Of a DNA stretch of 64,000 nt, positions 32,191 through 40,301 are shown piece by piece. The position numbers and the translations under genes were made by a program. Under the pieces are notes generated by a model. The model had not been told where the DNA came from. It was given only the letters and a program-made list of their open reading frames with translations, and did not search any database. This stretch comes from Bhargavaea changchunensis. Its GTDB lineage: Bacteria > Bacillota > Bacilli > Bacillales_A > Planococcaceae. The stretch covers positions 124,001-188,000 of the forward strand of contig NZ_JBHTCT010000012.1 of NCBI RefSeq assembly GCF_042665595.1. The letters run 5' to 3'. Positions within the stretch are counted from its first letter, which is position 1. Every line of letters starts with the position of its first letter.

Positions 32191-34752
32191 TTGGTCATCG
32201 CTTCACACAAAAACCAACCGACGCTGGACGTTTCAAAACTGAACAGGGACATTGCCGGTTTTCAACAGGTTCATCCGGTCACGGAAGAGATGCAGATCCG
32301 GCACAAAGGGGTCTCCCGGCTGGTCATGATCGACCGTTACTCGTTTAAAGATACCGAGAAAAAAACACTGGGCGAGGGGGACTTCGTCGTCCTGACAGTC
32401 AAGGAAGACCCGAAATTCCCTGCAAGGGGACTTGGCTATATCCTTTCCCTCGACCGGGAAAAGGACATGGCCGACATCTGGATCGAACCGGATTACCGTT
32501 CCGCGATCGACGACCCGTCAGAACAGGAAAAGGGGATTGTCACCCGTCCCGTTGATGTGATCGAAAAGCCGCTTGAAGTCTTTTATGAGCAGATCGCCAA
32601 ACGGAATGCCACAGGGCTATCATCCGTGGAGAAGGACGAAGAGACCCGCCGGGCATCGTTCGAGCGCTTTTACAAGGAGCTGGTTTCGCTGAACTTCATC
32701 CCGGCGGGCCGTGTCCTCTACGGTGCGGGCGCAGATACGGATGTCACCTACTTTAACTGCTATGTCATGCCATTTGTGGCAGACTCCCGCGAAGGTATTT
32801 CGGATCACCGCAAACAGGTCATGGAAATCATGAGCCGGGGCGGTGGCGTCGGGACGAACGGATCTACGCTTCGTCCGCGCAACACGCTTGCGCGGGGCGT
32901 TAACGGCAAGTCGTCCGGCTCGGTTTCCTGGCTGGATGATATCGCGAAGCTGACCCACCTGGTCGAGCAGGGCGGATCCCGGAGGGGCGCACAGATGATC
33001 ATGCTCGCGGACTGGCACCCTGACATTGTCGAGTTCATCATTTCGAAAATGCAGAACCCGCGAATCCTCCGCTACCTGGTGGAGAACACGAACGACGAGC
33101 ATATCCGGAAGCTTGCCAAGGAAAAGCTGAAATTCAAACCGTTCACCCAGCAGGAAGAAGCCATGTACCAGGGCATTGTGAACTACAAGAACATTCCGGG
33201 TCTTGGCGGCTTCAGCGATGCGATCATCCGCGATGCCGAACATAAGCTGCGTGACGGCGGAACGTACTCTGTCCACAACCCTGAGTTCCTGACTGGCGCC
33301 AACATTTCGGTCACCCTCACTTCCGATTTCATGAAGGCTGTGGAAGAAGACGGGGAACACCGGCTTCGCTTCCCTTACGTGGAGCAGTATTCGCCTGAAG
33401 AGATGGACGTGTACAACGAAGAATGGCACCAGTCCGGAGATGTGCGCGAATGGGAAAAGCGAGGATTCGCCATCCGCACATACCGTTCCATGAAGGCGCG
33501 CGAACTGTGGAATCTCATCAACATCTGCGCCACATACTCTGCAGAGCCCGGCATCTTCTTTATCGATAATGCCAACGACATGACAAACGCGAAAGCTTAC
33601 GGCCAGCAGGTAGTGGCGACAAACCCATGCGGAGAGCAGCCGCTCGCGCCGTACTCCGTCTGCAACCTTGCTGCGGTCAACCTCGCCGAGATGGCAGACA
33701 AGGAAACACGCAAGGTCGACTATGACAAACTCCGGGAAACGGTTCGGACCGGTGTCCGGATGCAGGACAATGTCATCGATGCCACACCGTACTTCCTTCC
33801 TGAAAACGAGCGCCAGGCACTCGGGGAACGCCGTGTCGGACTCGGCGTCATGGGTCTCGCTGACCTTCTGATCTACTGCGGCAAACGCTACGGCTCGGAG
33901 GAAGGCAACCAGCTTGTCGATGAAGTTTTCGAAGCCATTGCCACAACCGCCTATCGTGAATCAATCGAGCTGGCAAAAGAAAAGGGCAGCTTCCCGTTCC
34001 TCGTCGGCAAGACGGAAGAAGAAACCAAGGAACTCAGGGAGCGGTTCATCAACACCGGATACATGAAGCGCATGCCGGAGGATATCCGTCAGGGCGTACT
34101 TGAACACGGAATCCGAAACTCTCATCTGCTGACGGTCGCGCCGACGGGTTCCACGGGCACCATGGTCGGAGTCAGCACGGGACTTGAGCCTTACTTCTCA
34201 TTCACTTATTACAGGAGCGGCCGTCTCGGCAAGTTCATCGAGGTCAAGGCGGAGATCGTGGAAGAATATCTGACGGCCAACCCGGATGCCGATCCGGATC
34301 AGCTGCCTGACTGGTTTGCCACATCAATGGACCTGACACCGGAAGAACATGCGGACGTCCAATGCGTTATCCAGCAATGGATCGACAGCTCCATCTCCAA
34401 GACCGTCAACGCGCCGAAAGGCTATACGGTCGAGCAGGTCGAATCGGTTTATGAGCGCCTATACCACGGCGGAGCAAAGGGCGGCACGGTCTACGTCGAC
34501 GGTTCCCGCGATTCACAGGTGCTGACGCTTAAGGCCGAGGAAAACGACCCGGAAGCAGAGATCGAGGAAAAGGTCGAAGAAAAACGTCCGGTCGTTCTCG
34601 TGGACACCATCCAGGCCCTCCGGTCGACCAATGTCACGATCGGATCGGAAATCGGTGATACGTGCCCGGTCTGCCGTAAAGGGACAGTCGAAGAAATCGG
34701 CGGCTGCAACTCCTGCACAAACTGCGGGGCACAGCTGAAATGCGGTCTGTAA
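32191..34752 (+). CDS. nrdJ: Adenosylcobalamin-dependent ribonucleotide reductase (class II)
   Basis: 853 residues. Reduces ribonucleotides to deoxyribonucleotides using coenzyme B12, with no need for oxygen or a small subunit. Signatures: FNCYVMPFVADSREGI near residue 188 (first active-site Cys), GGGVGTNGSTLRPR near 215, NPCGEQPLAPYSVCNLAAVN near 478 (Asn, Cys, Glu of the radical site and its partner Cys), APTGSTGTM near 652. The tail has a CPVC...CNSCTNC zinc-ribbon and ends CGL. ATG 32185 is only two bases after GGAGG, so TTG 32191 (eight bases away) is the likelier start. Bacillus subtilis uses class Ib instead. Confidence 0.95.
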   Translation: MVIASHKNQPTLDVSKLNRDIAGFQQVHPVTEEMQIRHKGVSRLVMIDRYSFKDTEKKTLGEGDFVVLTVKEDPKFPARGLGYILSLDREKDMADIWIEPDYRSAIDDPSEQEKGIVTRPVDVIEKPLEVFYEQIAKRNATGLSSVEKDEETRRASFERFYKELVSLNFIPAGRVLYGAGADTDVTYFNCYVMPFVADSREGISDHRKQVMEIMSRGGGVGTNGSTLRPRNTLARGVNGKSSGSVSWLDDIAKLTHLVEQGGSRRGAQMIMLADWHPDIVEFIISKMQNPRILRYLVENTNDEHIRKLAKEKLKFKPFTQQEEAMYQGIVNYKNIPGLGGFSDAIIRDAEHKLRDGGTYSVHNPEFLTGANISVTLTSDFMKAVEEDGEHRLRFPYVEQYSPEEMDVYNEEWHQSGDVREWEKRGFAIRTYRSMKARELWNLINICATYSAEPGIFFIDNANDMTNAKAYGQQVVATNPCGEQPLAPYSVCNLAAVNLAEMADKETRKVDYDKLRETVRTGVRMQDNVIDATPYFLPENERQALGERRVGLGVMGLADLLIYCGKRYGSEEGNQLVDEVFEAIATTAYRESIELAKEKGSFPFLVGKTEEETKELRERFINTGYMKRMPEDIRQGVLEHGIRNSHLLTVAPTGSTGTMVGVSTGLEPYFSFTYYRSGRLGKFIEVKAEIVEEYLTANPDADPDQLPDWFATSMDLTPEEHADVQCVIQQWIDSSISKTVNAPKGYTVEQVESVYERLYHGGAKGGTVYVDGSRDSQVLTLKAEENDPEAEIEEKVEEKRPVVLVDTIQALRSTNVTIGSEIGDTCPVCRKGTVEEIGGCNSCTNCGAQLKCGL

Positions 34753-34779
34753 TCATTCCTGACATCTTTTAATCAATGT

Positions 34780-34812
34780 ACGGGCATCCCTTGGGGTGCC
34801 CGTTTTTCTTTT
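34780..34812 (+). terminator. Terminator after nrdJ
   Basis: ACGGGCATCCC (34780-34790) pairs with GGGGTGCCCGT (34793-34803, one G-T), then T-rich. Confidence 0.85.
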
Positions 34813-34890
34813 TCGCTTCAATAACCGGAACAACCTGAATAAATGACGATTCCCGGTCCCATCATGGTAAGAGACCGGGGAGGTGGTCCG

Positions 34891-35313
34891 ATGTTTAAAC
34901 AGCTGCCGTTCTGGACGGCCGGGGCAGTGGCGCTCATTCTGACAGCCGGGTTGAAATTTCTTCATTATTTCAAGTTCATCAAATGGAATCCGACCGGCTG
35001 GGCGGAACGATACGGGATTTTTGCAGATGGACACTGGGTGGCCAGATGGCTGCTTTTGTTCGTCGCCATCTGTGTGGTTGCACTCATTTCGTATTATCTC
35101 TTCGCCCTTTCATGGAAGTGGAAGGTTTCCATTACGGCTGCCGTCGTCGGCCTCGTAATCGCGGGACTGACTGAATGGCTGATCGTAAGGCCTGCCGGCT
35201 ATGACGAATTCAGGAAAGCCATTTCCGTGCCTTACGCGGCACTGATCCTAATAGTGACACGGTTTGTGATGGAAACGGCGGTATTCCATAAAAAACAGCA
35301 GGCGGACACGTGA
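34891..35313 (+). CDS. yqhR: Conserved membrane protein (YqhR-like)
   Basis: 140 residues with four hydrophobic segments. Position immediately before aroQ matches Bacillus YqhR. The ATG at 34891 is preceded by GGGGAGGTGG. The motif KFIKWNPTGWAE after the first segment is the best-conserved looking part. Function unknown. Confidence 0.78.
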   Translation: MFKQLPFWTAGAVALILTAGLKFLHYFKFIKWNPTGWAERYGIFADGHWVARWLLLFVAICVVALISYYLFALSWKWKVSITAAVVGLVIAGLTEWLIVRPAGYDEFRKAISVPYAALILIVTRFVMETAVFHKKQQADT

Positions 35314-35378
35314 AAAACGTTGTCCGTCTGCTTGCGTATGATAAAATGATGATGAATCTGCTGAAAGGAGGGCTTGCG

Positions 35379-35819
35379 ATGAAAATCCTTTGTCTGAACG
35401 GCCCGAACCTGAACAGGCTCGGGAAAAGGGAACCCGAGATCTACGGCAGCGAAACTCTTGCCGATGTTGAAGAGAGGCTCCGGCAATTGGCACGCGACAA
35501 TGGTGCCGACCTGGAATTTGATCAGTCCAATCACGAAGGTGCATTGGTCGACAGAATTCAGGAGGCTGCAGAGGATGGAACGGACGGCATCATCTTTAAT
35601 CCGGCGGCCTATACCCATACATCGGTCGCCCTGCGGGACGCGGTCGCTGATGCCGGGCTGCCGACTATCGAAGTGCATATCTCGAATATACATAAGCGGG
35701 AGGCCTTCAGGCACCATTCGTATCTTGCCCCGGTATGCACCGGCCAGATTGCGGGCATGGGGACCTATGGATACGATCTGGCGATGCTCGCCCTCCTTCG
35801 GATGGGAAAAGGGGAATGA
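35379..35819 (+). CDS. aroQ: 3-dehydroquinate dehydratase, type II
   Basis: 146 residues, standard dodecameric type II enzyme of the shikimate pathway. LNGPNLNRLGKREPEIYG at the start carries the catalytic Tyr; FNPAAYTHTSVALRDA near residue 73 binds substrate; EVHISNIHKREAFRHHS near 98 and the TGQIAGMG segment complete the site. ATG 35379 follows AAAGGAGGG. The window also carries aroK of the same pathway. Confidence 0.96.
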   Translation: MKILCLNGPNLNRLGKREPEIYGSETLADVEERLRQLARDNGADLEFDQSNHEGALVDRIQEAAEDGTDGIIFNPAAYTHTSVALRDAVADAGLPTIEVHISNIHKREAFRHHSYLAPVCTGQIAGMGTYGYDLAMLALLRMGKGE

Positions 35820-35821
35820 TC

Positions 35822-36883
35822 ATGGATAAATTAAAGGCGTTCCGTGCTTCTTTCGACAGGCTCGGAATCGATGGGTTTCTTGTCACGAACCCGTACAGCC
35901 GGCGCTACATGACCGGCTTCACGGGAACTGCCGGAACGGCGGTCATTTCACGTGATGATGCTGTTTTCATTACGGATTTCCGGTATACGGAACAGGCCGG
36001 AGAACAAGTTTCCGGCTACCGCATCGTCAAGCAGTCGGGACTGATGAAAGATGCGGTCGCTGAACAGATCGAAGCGATGGGTATCCAGAAAATCGGCTTC
36101 GAACAGGATACGCTGCCTTATGCCGAATACGACCATTACCGCAAAGCAGCGGAGGCGGAGTGGATCCCCGTCTCGGATGTGATCGAGAAGCTTCGGATGG
36201 TCAAAGCGGACGATGAGCTCCAGACCATCCGCAAGGCGGCCAGCATTGCCGACGAGGCGTTCAGCCACATCCTCACGTTCATCAAACCGGGTGTAACCGA
36301 ACTGGAAGTGTCCAACGAGCTGGAGTTCTTCATGCGGCGCCTGGGTGCCGCGGAATCATCGTTTGACACGATTGTAGCTTCAGGCAAGCGCTCGGCGCTT
36401 CCGCATGGGGTCGCGACCGATAAGACAATCGAAAACGGCGACATGGTCACATTGGACTTCGGTGCTTTGTATGACGGATATGTATCGGATATCACACGCA
36501 CCATCGCGGTAGGAGAGCCGTCTGAAGAGCTCAAGAAGATCTACCATATCGTCCTGGAAGCCCAGCAGCGTGCATGTTCCGCGCTCAAACCGGGTATGAC
36601 AGGGAAAGAGGCGGATGCCGTAGCCCGGGACTACATCAAAGAACATGGTTACGGTGAAGCATTCGGACATTCCACGGGACACGGAATCGGTCTTGAAGTT
36701 CACGAGGGACCGGGCCTTTCCTTCCGTTCCGACACGGTTCTCGAGCCGGGTATGGTCGTTACGGTCGAGCCGGGCATTTACGTTCCGGGTCTTGGCGGCG
36801 TCCGCATTGAAGACGACGTGCTTATCACGGAAGACGGCTGCGAACTGCTGACGTCATCACCGAAGCAGCTCATTATCCTATAA
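35822..36883 (+). CDS. yqhT: Xaa-Pro aminopeptidase/dipeptidase (YqhT, M24B)
   Basis: 353 residues. N-terminal creatinase-like domain (NPYSRRYMTGFTGTAG) then the pita-bread M24 peptidase domain. Metal ligands: Asp in TLDFGALYDGYVSDITRT near residue 215, His in GHSTGHGIGLEVHEGP near 285, and Glu in VVTVEPGIYVPG and VRIEDDVLIT. Cuts N-terminal residues next to proline. The ATG at 35822 has AAAGGGG at good distance, unlike ATG 35816. It directly follows aroQ and precedes efp. Confidence 0.93.
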   Translation: MDKLKAFRASFDRLGIDGFLVTNPYSRRYMTGFTGTAGTAVISRDDAVFITDFRYTEQAGEQVSGYRIVKQSGLMKDAVAEQIEAMGIQKIGFEQDTLPYAEYDHYRKAAEAEWIPVSDVIEKLRMVKADDELQTIRKAASIADEAFSHILTFIKPGVTELEVSNELEFFMRRLGAAESSFDTIVASGKRSALPHGVATDKTIENGDMVTLDFGALYDGYVSDITRTIAVGEPSEELKKIYHIVLEAQQRACSALKPGMTGKEADAVARDYIKEHGYGEAFGHSTGHGIGLEVHEGPGLSFRSDTVLEPGMVVTVEPGIYVPGLGGVRIEDDVLITEDGCELLTSSPKQLIIL

Positions 36884-36904
36884 CAATCAAATGGAGGATC
36901 TCAC

Positions 36905-37462
36905 ATGATTTCTGTAAACGATTTTAAAACCGGCCTCACCATCGAAGTGGACGGCGACATCTACCGTGTCCTGGACTTCCAGCACGTAAAACCGGGCAAG
37001 GGCGCGGCATTCGTCCGCTCCAAGCTCCGCAATCTGCGAAACGGGAACACCACGGAAAAGACTTTCCGCGGCGGAGAAAAAGTGGAACGCGCACAAATCG
37101 ACAACCGACGCATGCAGTACCTGTATGCAAACGGCGACCAGCATGTGTTCATGGACACGGACAACTACGAGCAGATCGAACTGGGTGAAAACCAGATTGA
37201 ATACGAGCTGAAGTTCCTTAAGGAGAACATGGAAGTCCACGTGATCCAATACCAGGGTGAAACGCTTGGCGTCGACCTTCCGGCTACAGTCGAGCTCGAA
37301 GTGTCGGAAACCGAGCCGGGTATCAAGGGCGACACGGCAAGCGGAGGCTCCAAGCCGGCAACGATGGAAACCGGCCTGGTCGTCCAGGTTCCGTTCTTCG
37401 TCAACTCAGGCGACCGCCTGATCATCAACACCTCCGAAGGTGAATACGTTTCCCGCGCGTAA
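36905..37462 (+). CDS. efp: Elongation factor P
   Basis: 185 residues, three OB-like beta barrels. Relieves ribosome stalling at polyproline. The modified residue loop is KPGKGAAF (Lys near residue 32), the form that is 5-aminopentanolylated in Bacillus. C-terminal signature GDTASGGSKPATMETG and IINTSEGEYVSR. ATGGAGG precedes the ATG. Followed by the family hairpin/terminator. Confidence 0.97.
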   Translation: MISVNDFKTGLTIEVDGDIYRVLDFQHVKPGKGAAFVRSKLRNLRNGNTTEKTFRGGEKVERAQIDNRRMQYLYANGDQHVFMDTDNYEQIELGENQIEYELKFLKENMEVHVIQYQGETLGVDLPATVELEVSETEPGIKGDTASGGSKPATMETGLVVQVPFFVNSGDRLIINTSEGEYVSRA

Positions 37463-37487
37463 ACGGGAAACCATACGAACCAACAGG

Positions 37488-37526
37488 CTGCAGACAAGCG
37501 GATCAACCGCATGTCTGCAGTTTTTT
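37488..37526 (+). repeat. Hairpin of the dispersed family (copy 3), terminator of efp
   Basis: CTGCAGACAAGCGG (37488-37501) pairs with CCGCATGTCTGCAG (37507-37520) with one mismatch, then six T. Same arm as at 1236 and 30465. Confidence 0.8.
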
Positions 37527-37530
37527 GTTT

Positions 37531-37989
37531 TGAAATATGGGGTTTGCGACTTGAAACAAAGCCTCGTGACTTGAAACAAGAACCCGCCAATTGAAACTTG
37601 GCTGCTGACTTGCAATAAGAAATTGCCACTTGAAACATGGCGCCGCGATATGCAATAAGGGCTTGCCATTTGCAGTACGGGATCCGGGAATTGCCGCATA
37701 GACCTGTGATTTGCCGCATGGGCTCGTGAATTGCCATATGGGCTTGCCGTTTGCTGCATGGGCTCGTGGATTGCCCCATGGACCTGCCATTTGCCGCATG
37801 GGCCTACGATTTGCCATATGGGCTTGTGATTTGCCGCATGGATCTGCCATTTGCCGCATAGACCTGTGATTTGCCATATGGGCTTGCCGTTTGCTACATG
37901 GGCTGCGCAATTGACATTGGTCTTCAATTTGCCACATAGACATGCCACTTACCGCATGGATCACCTGACTTGCCGCATGGCCCCAGCCC
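37531..37989. repeat. Array of about 23 contiguous 20-bp repeats in place of spoIIIAA-spoIIIAB
   Basis: Nineteen units of exactly 20 bases run without a single insertion or deletion from 37531 to 37910, then units of 17, 20, 21 and about 20 bases. The right-hand majority unit is TTGCCGCATGGGCTTGTGAT; the first eight units (37531-37690) form a diverged group near TTGAAACAAG or TGCAATAAGG in the first half. TTGCCGCATAGACCTGTGAT occurs twice exactly (37691, 37851) and TTGCCATATGGGCTTGCCGT twice (37731, 37871), so blocks were copied. There are no spacers, so it is not CRISPR. All three minus-strand frames are open through it, a by-product of the period. No gene was recognised here. Confidence 0.95.
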
Positions 37990-37998
37990 CTGCAGAAC

Positions 37999-38028
37999 CG
38001 CATAACCCCTTCCGGAGCCGCATACACT
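37999..38028 (+). promoter_or_regulatory. Sigma-E-like promoter for spoIIIAC-AH
   Basis: CATACACT (38021-38028) fits the sigma-E -10 consensus CATACANT fully. Fourteen bases upstream CGCATAAC (37999-38006) matches the -35 core CATA of GTCATATT. It lies at the edge of the repeat array, 23 bases ahead of the first start codon. Confidence 0.5.
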
Positions 38029-38050
38029 CGAAAAAACGGGAGGGCCGCAT

Positions 38051-38254
38051 GTGGAACTTCAAGATATTCTCCGGGTAGCGGGAGTCGGTCTCGTCATCGC
38101 CTTCCTGCATCTGTTTTTCGAGCAGACGGGGAAAAAGGAGTATTCTTTTTTCATATTTTTCATCGCCTATCTGTATATCACCGCAGAGATGCTTCGCTTC
38201 CTCCGGATTTTCTTTACGGAAATCTCATCCTTCTTTTCCTGGCTTTCGGCGTAG
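38051..38254 (+). CDS. spoIIIAC: Stage III sporulation protein AC
   Basis: 67 residues, two membrane segments. Pattern RVAGVGLVIAFLHLFFEQTGKKEY matches SpoIIIAC (given in two parts: VAGVGLVIAFLH and QTGKKEY). In Bacillus it joins the mother-cell part of the SpoIIIA-SpoIIQ channel feeding the forespore. GTG start with GGGAGGG seven bases upstream. It is the first gene left in the operon: spoIIIAA and spoIIIAB are not present upstream. Confidence 0.85.
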   Translation: MELQDILRVAGVGLVIAFLHLFFEQTGKKEYSFFIFFIAYLYITAEMLRFLRIFFTEISSFFSWLSA

Positions 38255-38263
38255 AGGGCTCTC

Positions 38264-38638
38264 ATGGAGATCATTCTTTCCGCCGTCATCATGGTGTTCC
38301 TGCTGATCATGCTGGAAACTTTCTTGCCCAGGATGGCACCGTTTTTCCTTCTGATCTTCTTTTTCCTGCTTCTGGCACAGCTGACTTTCCGGATGGCCGT
38401 TCCGCTGCTGCAGGAGCTTCCGCTGGCATGGGACGGGCCGGGAGCCAGGCAGATCAGGCTCATCGCCGGCTCCGCTTTCCTGTTTTACCTATCGGCCTCG
38501 TTCCGGGACATGCTCGGGGAATTAGGATATGCCCCGATAGGCCGTCTCTCCCATATGGCAGTCCAGCTGATGCTTCTGGGAATCTGGCTGGGGGAATTCA
38601 GGGAGACCGCGGGAGTCCTTACCGGCCTGCTGCCATGA
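38264..38638 (+). CDS. spoIIIAD: Stage III sporulation protein AD
   Basis: 124 residues (about 133 in Bacillus). Four hydrophobic segments; the second half, IRLIAGSAFLFYLSASFRDM and later GIWLGEFRETAGVLTGLLP, aligns in spacing with SpoIIIAD (KIIGIAYIAEFG..., ETILGLIPS). The first half is divergent and unusually Phe/Leu-rich. The start ATG has a weak ribosome binding site. Confidence 0.75.
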   Translation: MEIILSAVIMVFLLIMLETFLPRMAPFFLLIFFFLLLAQLTFRMAVPLLQELPLAWDGPGARQIRLIAGSAFLFYLSASFRDMLGELGYAPIGRLSHMAVQLMLLGIWLGEFRETAGVLTGLLP

Positions 38639-38657
38639 AGGAAAGGGGGCGAGTGGG

Positions 38658-39557
38658 ATGTGGGATCTGGTCGCCGCCGTTGCCGGACCTCCCGTAAGAC
38701 TATTTGTGCTGATCATCGTCCTTTCCGCTGCGGCTCTGGCGGCGGATTTCGTCGTCCCGCAATTCCGCGAATGGACAAGGCTATTCCTTCTTGTATCGGC
38801 GGGGGCGGCCGCCATGGGCCCGGCTATCGATGCGGTGCGCATGATGGACGGGCTCGTCGGGAAAATGACAGGGCTGTTTCTCGGCATCTACCCGGTTCTG
38901 GCAGCCGGAATGGCCGCTGCGGGAGGTGCGCTATCGCTCATCAACTGGAATCCTGCCGTTTTCCTTTTTGTTCAGGGTGCCGTCGTGATCGGGGGCAAAT
39001 GGATGGTTCCGCTTCTGATTGTGAGCTTTATTCTCGACTACCTGTCCAGGCTTGTGCCGGAAATTCCGTTTACAAGGATCTCAGAAATGATCAGGGTAAC
39101 CCTTCTTGGCGCAATTTCCGTGATCATCGCCTGCTACTCACTCTTCATCACCGCAACCGGAGCCATGGCATGGTCATCGGGGAGCGCCATTGCGGAACCG
39201 ATCAAGGCATTGCTGCGCCAGCATGTGCCTCTTGTCGGATCATTCATCACGGATACGATGGGCGTTGTCGGGAAGTATTCCTCGGGCATGGCGCCGATCG
39301 CCGGCAGTTATCTGATCGTGGCGCTGCTCGTGACCAGCCTGACCCCCGTGGCCTATGTGCTTCTGACGGCATTTCTCTACAAATGGATCGCTGCACTGTG
39401 CGAACCATTTGCACATGAGGATCTTGCAGGACTTTTCGACGATATCGGAAAGACGCTATTCGTCCTCTGCGGAATCATGCTGGTCGTGGCATTCGCGATT
39501 TTTTACACTGCCATATTATCCATCGTCCTGATCAAGGTCATTGCAGGAGCGGGGTGA
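38658..39557 (+). CDS. spoIIIAE: Stage III sporulation protein AE, N-terminally shortened
   Basis: 299 residues against about 400 in Bacillus. It begins directly in the membrane part: at least seven hydrophobic segments. The signal peptide and the outside N-terminal domain of normal SpoIIIAE are missing. The polytopic core is recognisable (SSGMAPIAGSYLIVALLV, LTPVAYVLLTAFLYKWIAAL, ALCEPFAHEDLAGLFDDIGK). Ribosome binding site GAAAGGGGGCGAG precedes the ATG. No trace of the missing part is seen in the 19-base gap upstream. Confidence 0.8.
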   Translation: MWDLVAAVAGPPVRLFVLIIVLSAAALAADFVVPQFREWTRLFLLVSAGAAAMGPAIDAVRMMDGLVGKMTGLFLGIYPVLAAGMAAAGGALSLINWNPAVFLFVQGAVVIGGKWMVPLLIVSFILDYLSRLVPEIPFTRISEMIRVTLLGAISVIIACYSLFITATGAMAWSSGSAIAEPIKALLRQHVPLVGSFITDTMGVVGKYSSGMAPIAGSYLIVALLVTSLTPVAYVLLTAFLYKWIAALCEPFAHEDLAGLFDDIGKTLFVLCGIMLVVAFAIFYTAILSIVLIKVIAGAG

Positions 39558-39561
39558 GGGA

Positions 39562-39714
39562 ATGTGGGAATGGATTGCCGGCCTGATCTGGCTGATCGGG
39601 ATCCTTGCGGTCACCGGAGCGGTCCTCGGACAGGACGAACGGGAGAATTTCATGCCGCTTATGAAACTTGCCGTACTTCTTTACATCCTCAGACTCTTTA
39701 CATCCTCAGACTAA
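39562..39714 (+). pseudogene. spoIIIAF: Stub of stage III sporulation protein AF
   Basis: 50 codons against about 200 in Bacillus: only the two N-terminal membrane segments remain (WEWIAGLIWLIGILAVTGAV and FMPLMKLAVLLYIL). A perfect 17-bp tandem duplication, CTTTACATCCTCAGACT at 39679-39695 and 39696-39712, shifts the frame into TAA at 39712. Removing one copy would add only a few codons (ISLLPGS) before TAG, so the gene has more than one lesion or had already lost its C-terminal domain. Confidence 0.7.
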
Positions 39715-39878
39715 TCTCTCTGCTGCCCGGGTCATAGCCTGTACGAGCCGTGCATAGTATGTCACAGGATGAATAGCCGGAGAAAACGGCACGGCGGACC
39801 CGGCCCGCCGGAGCGTCCCGATCGCTCCCATATACCGGAAACAGCACTGATAGAAAGGACGGGAAGCGTGGAGATTGC
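39715..39878. other. Non-coding gap inside the spoIIIA operon
   Basis: 164 bases between the spoIIIAF stub and spoIIIAG with no convincing gene, probably the remains of spoIIIAF. Neighbouring genes of intact spoIIIA operons are normally tightly packed. Confidence 0.5.
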
Positions 39879-40301
39879 ATGGAGAAAAATTTCAAGAAGA
39901 GCGCCCTGCCGCTCCTGCTCGCCGGCGCCGCCTGCCTGTTCATCCTGGCGCCGGGACTGACCGGGCTGTTTGCAGGCAGCGGTGGAGAAAGCGCGGTGCC
40001 GGGCCCGTCGGAACTGGAGTCCGTCCTGTCCGATATCACAGGAGTCGGTAAAGTCAGAGTCTATCGGCAAGGCGGGATACGGGAGGAACAGGGCGGTATC
40101 CTGATGCCTCTTGACAGTTACTTCGGGAACGCGCCCGGGGAAGGGCGGGACACGCCTGACGGGGGAATTCTCGTTGTCGCGGAAGGGGCCGGCGATCCCC
40201 GGGTCCGCGCCGAGCTGGTACGCATTCTGTCGGGGGTCCTCCAGCTGCCCGAACACCGGATTGTCGTAGTGGAAATGAAAAATGAGGGGGAAGAGGGATG
40301 A
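39879..40301 (+). CDS. spoIIIAG: Stage III sporulation protein AG, short form
   Basis: 140 residues against about 229 in Bacillus. A basic N-terminus and one membrane segment (residues 9-32) precede a ring-building-type domain: LESVLSDITGVGKVRVY near residue 45 and GILVVAEGAGDPRVRAELV near 95. These match the ends of the SpoIIIAG domain, but the long middle of the Bacillus protein is largely missing. ATG has GTGGAG seven bases upstream. It overlaps spoIIIAH by four bases. Confidence 0.75.
   Translation: MEKNFKKSALPLLLAGAACLFILAPGLTGLFAGSGGESAVPGPSELESVLSDITGVGKVRVYRQGGIREEQGGILMPLDSYFGNAPGEGRDTPDGGILVVAEGAGDPRVRAELVRILSGVLQLPEHRIVVVEMKNEGEEG

Noticed and set aside
37531..37989. CRISPR array
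   Set aside because: Units abut without spacers, are only 20 bases, differ among themselves, and no cas gene is near.
37165..38027. Three overlapping minus-strand open frames of 174-204 residues through the repeat array
   Set aside because: All three frames are open because the 20-bp unit lacks stops in that orientation; they have no ribosome binding sites and one overlaps efp. They are by-products of the repeat.
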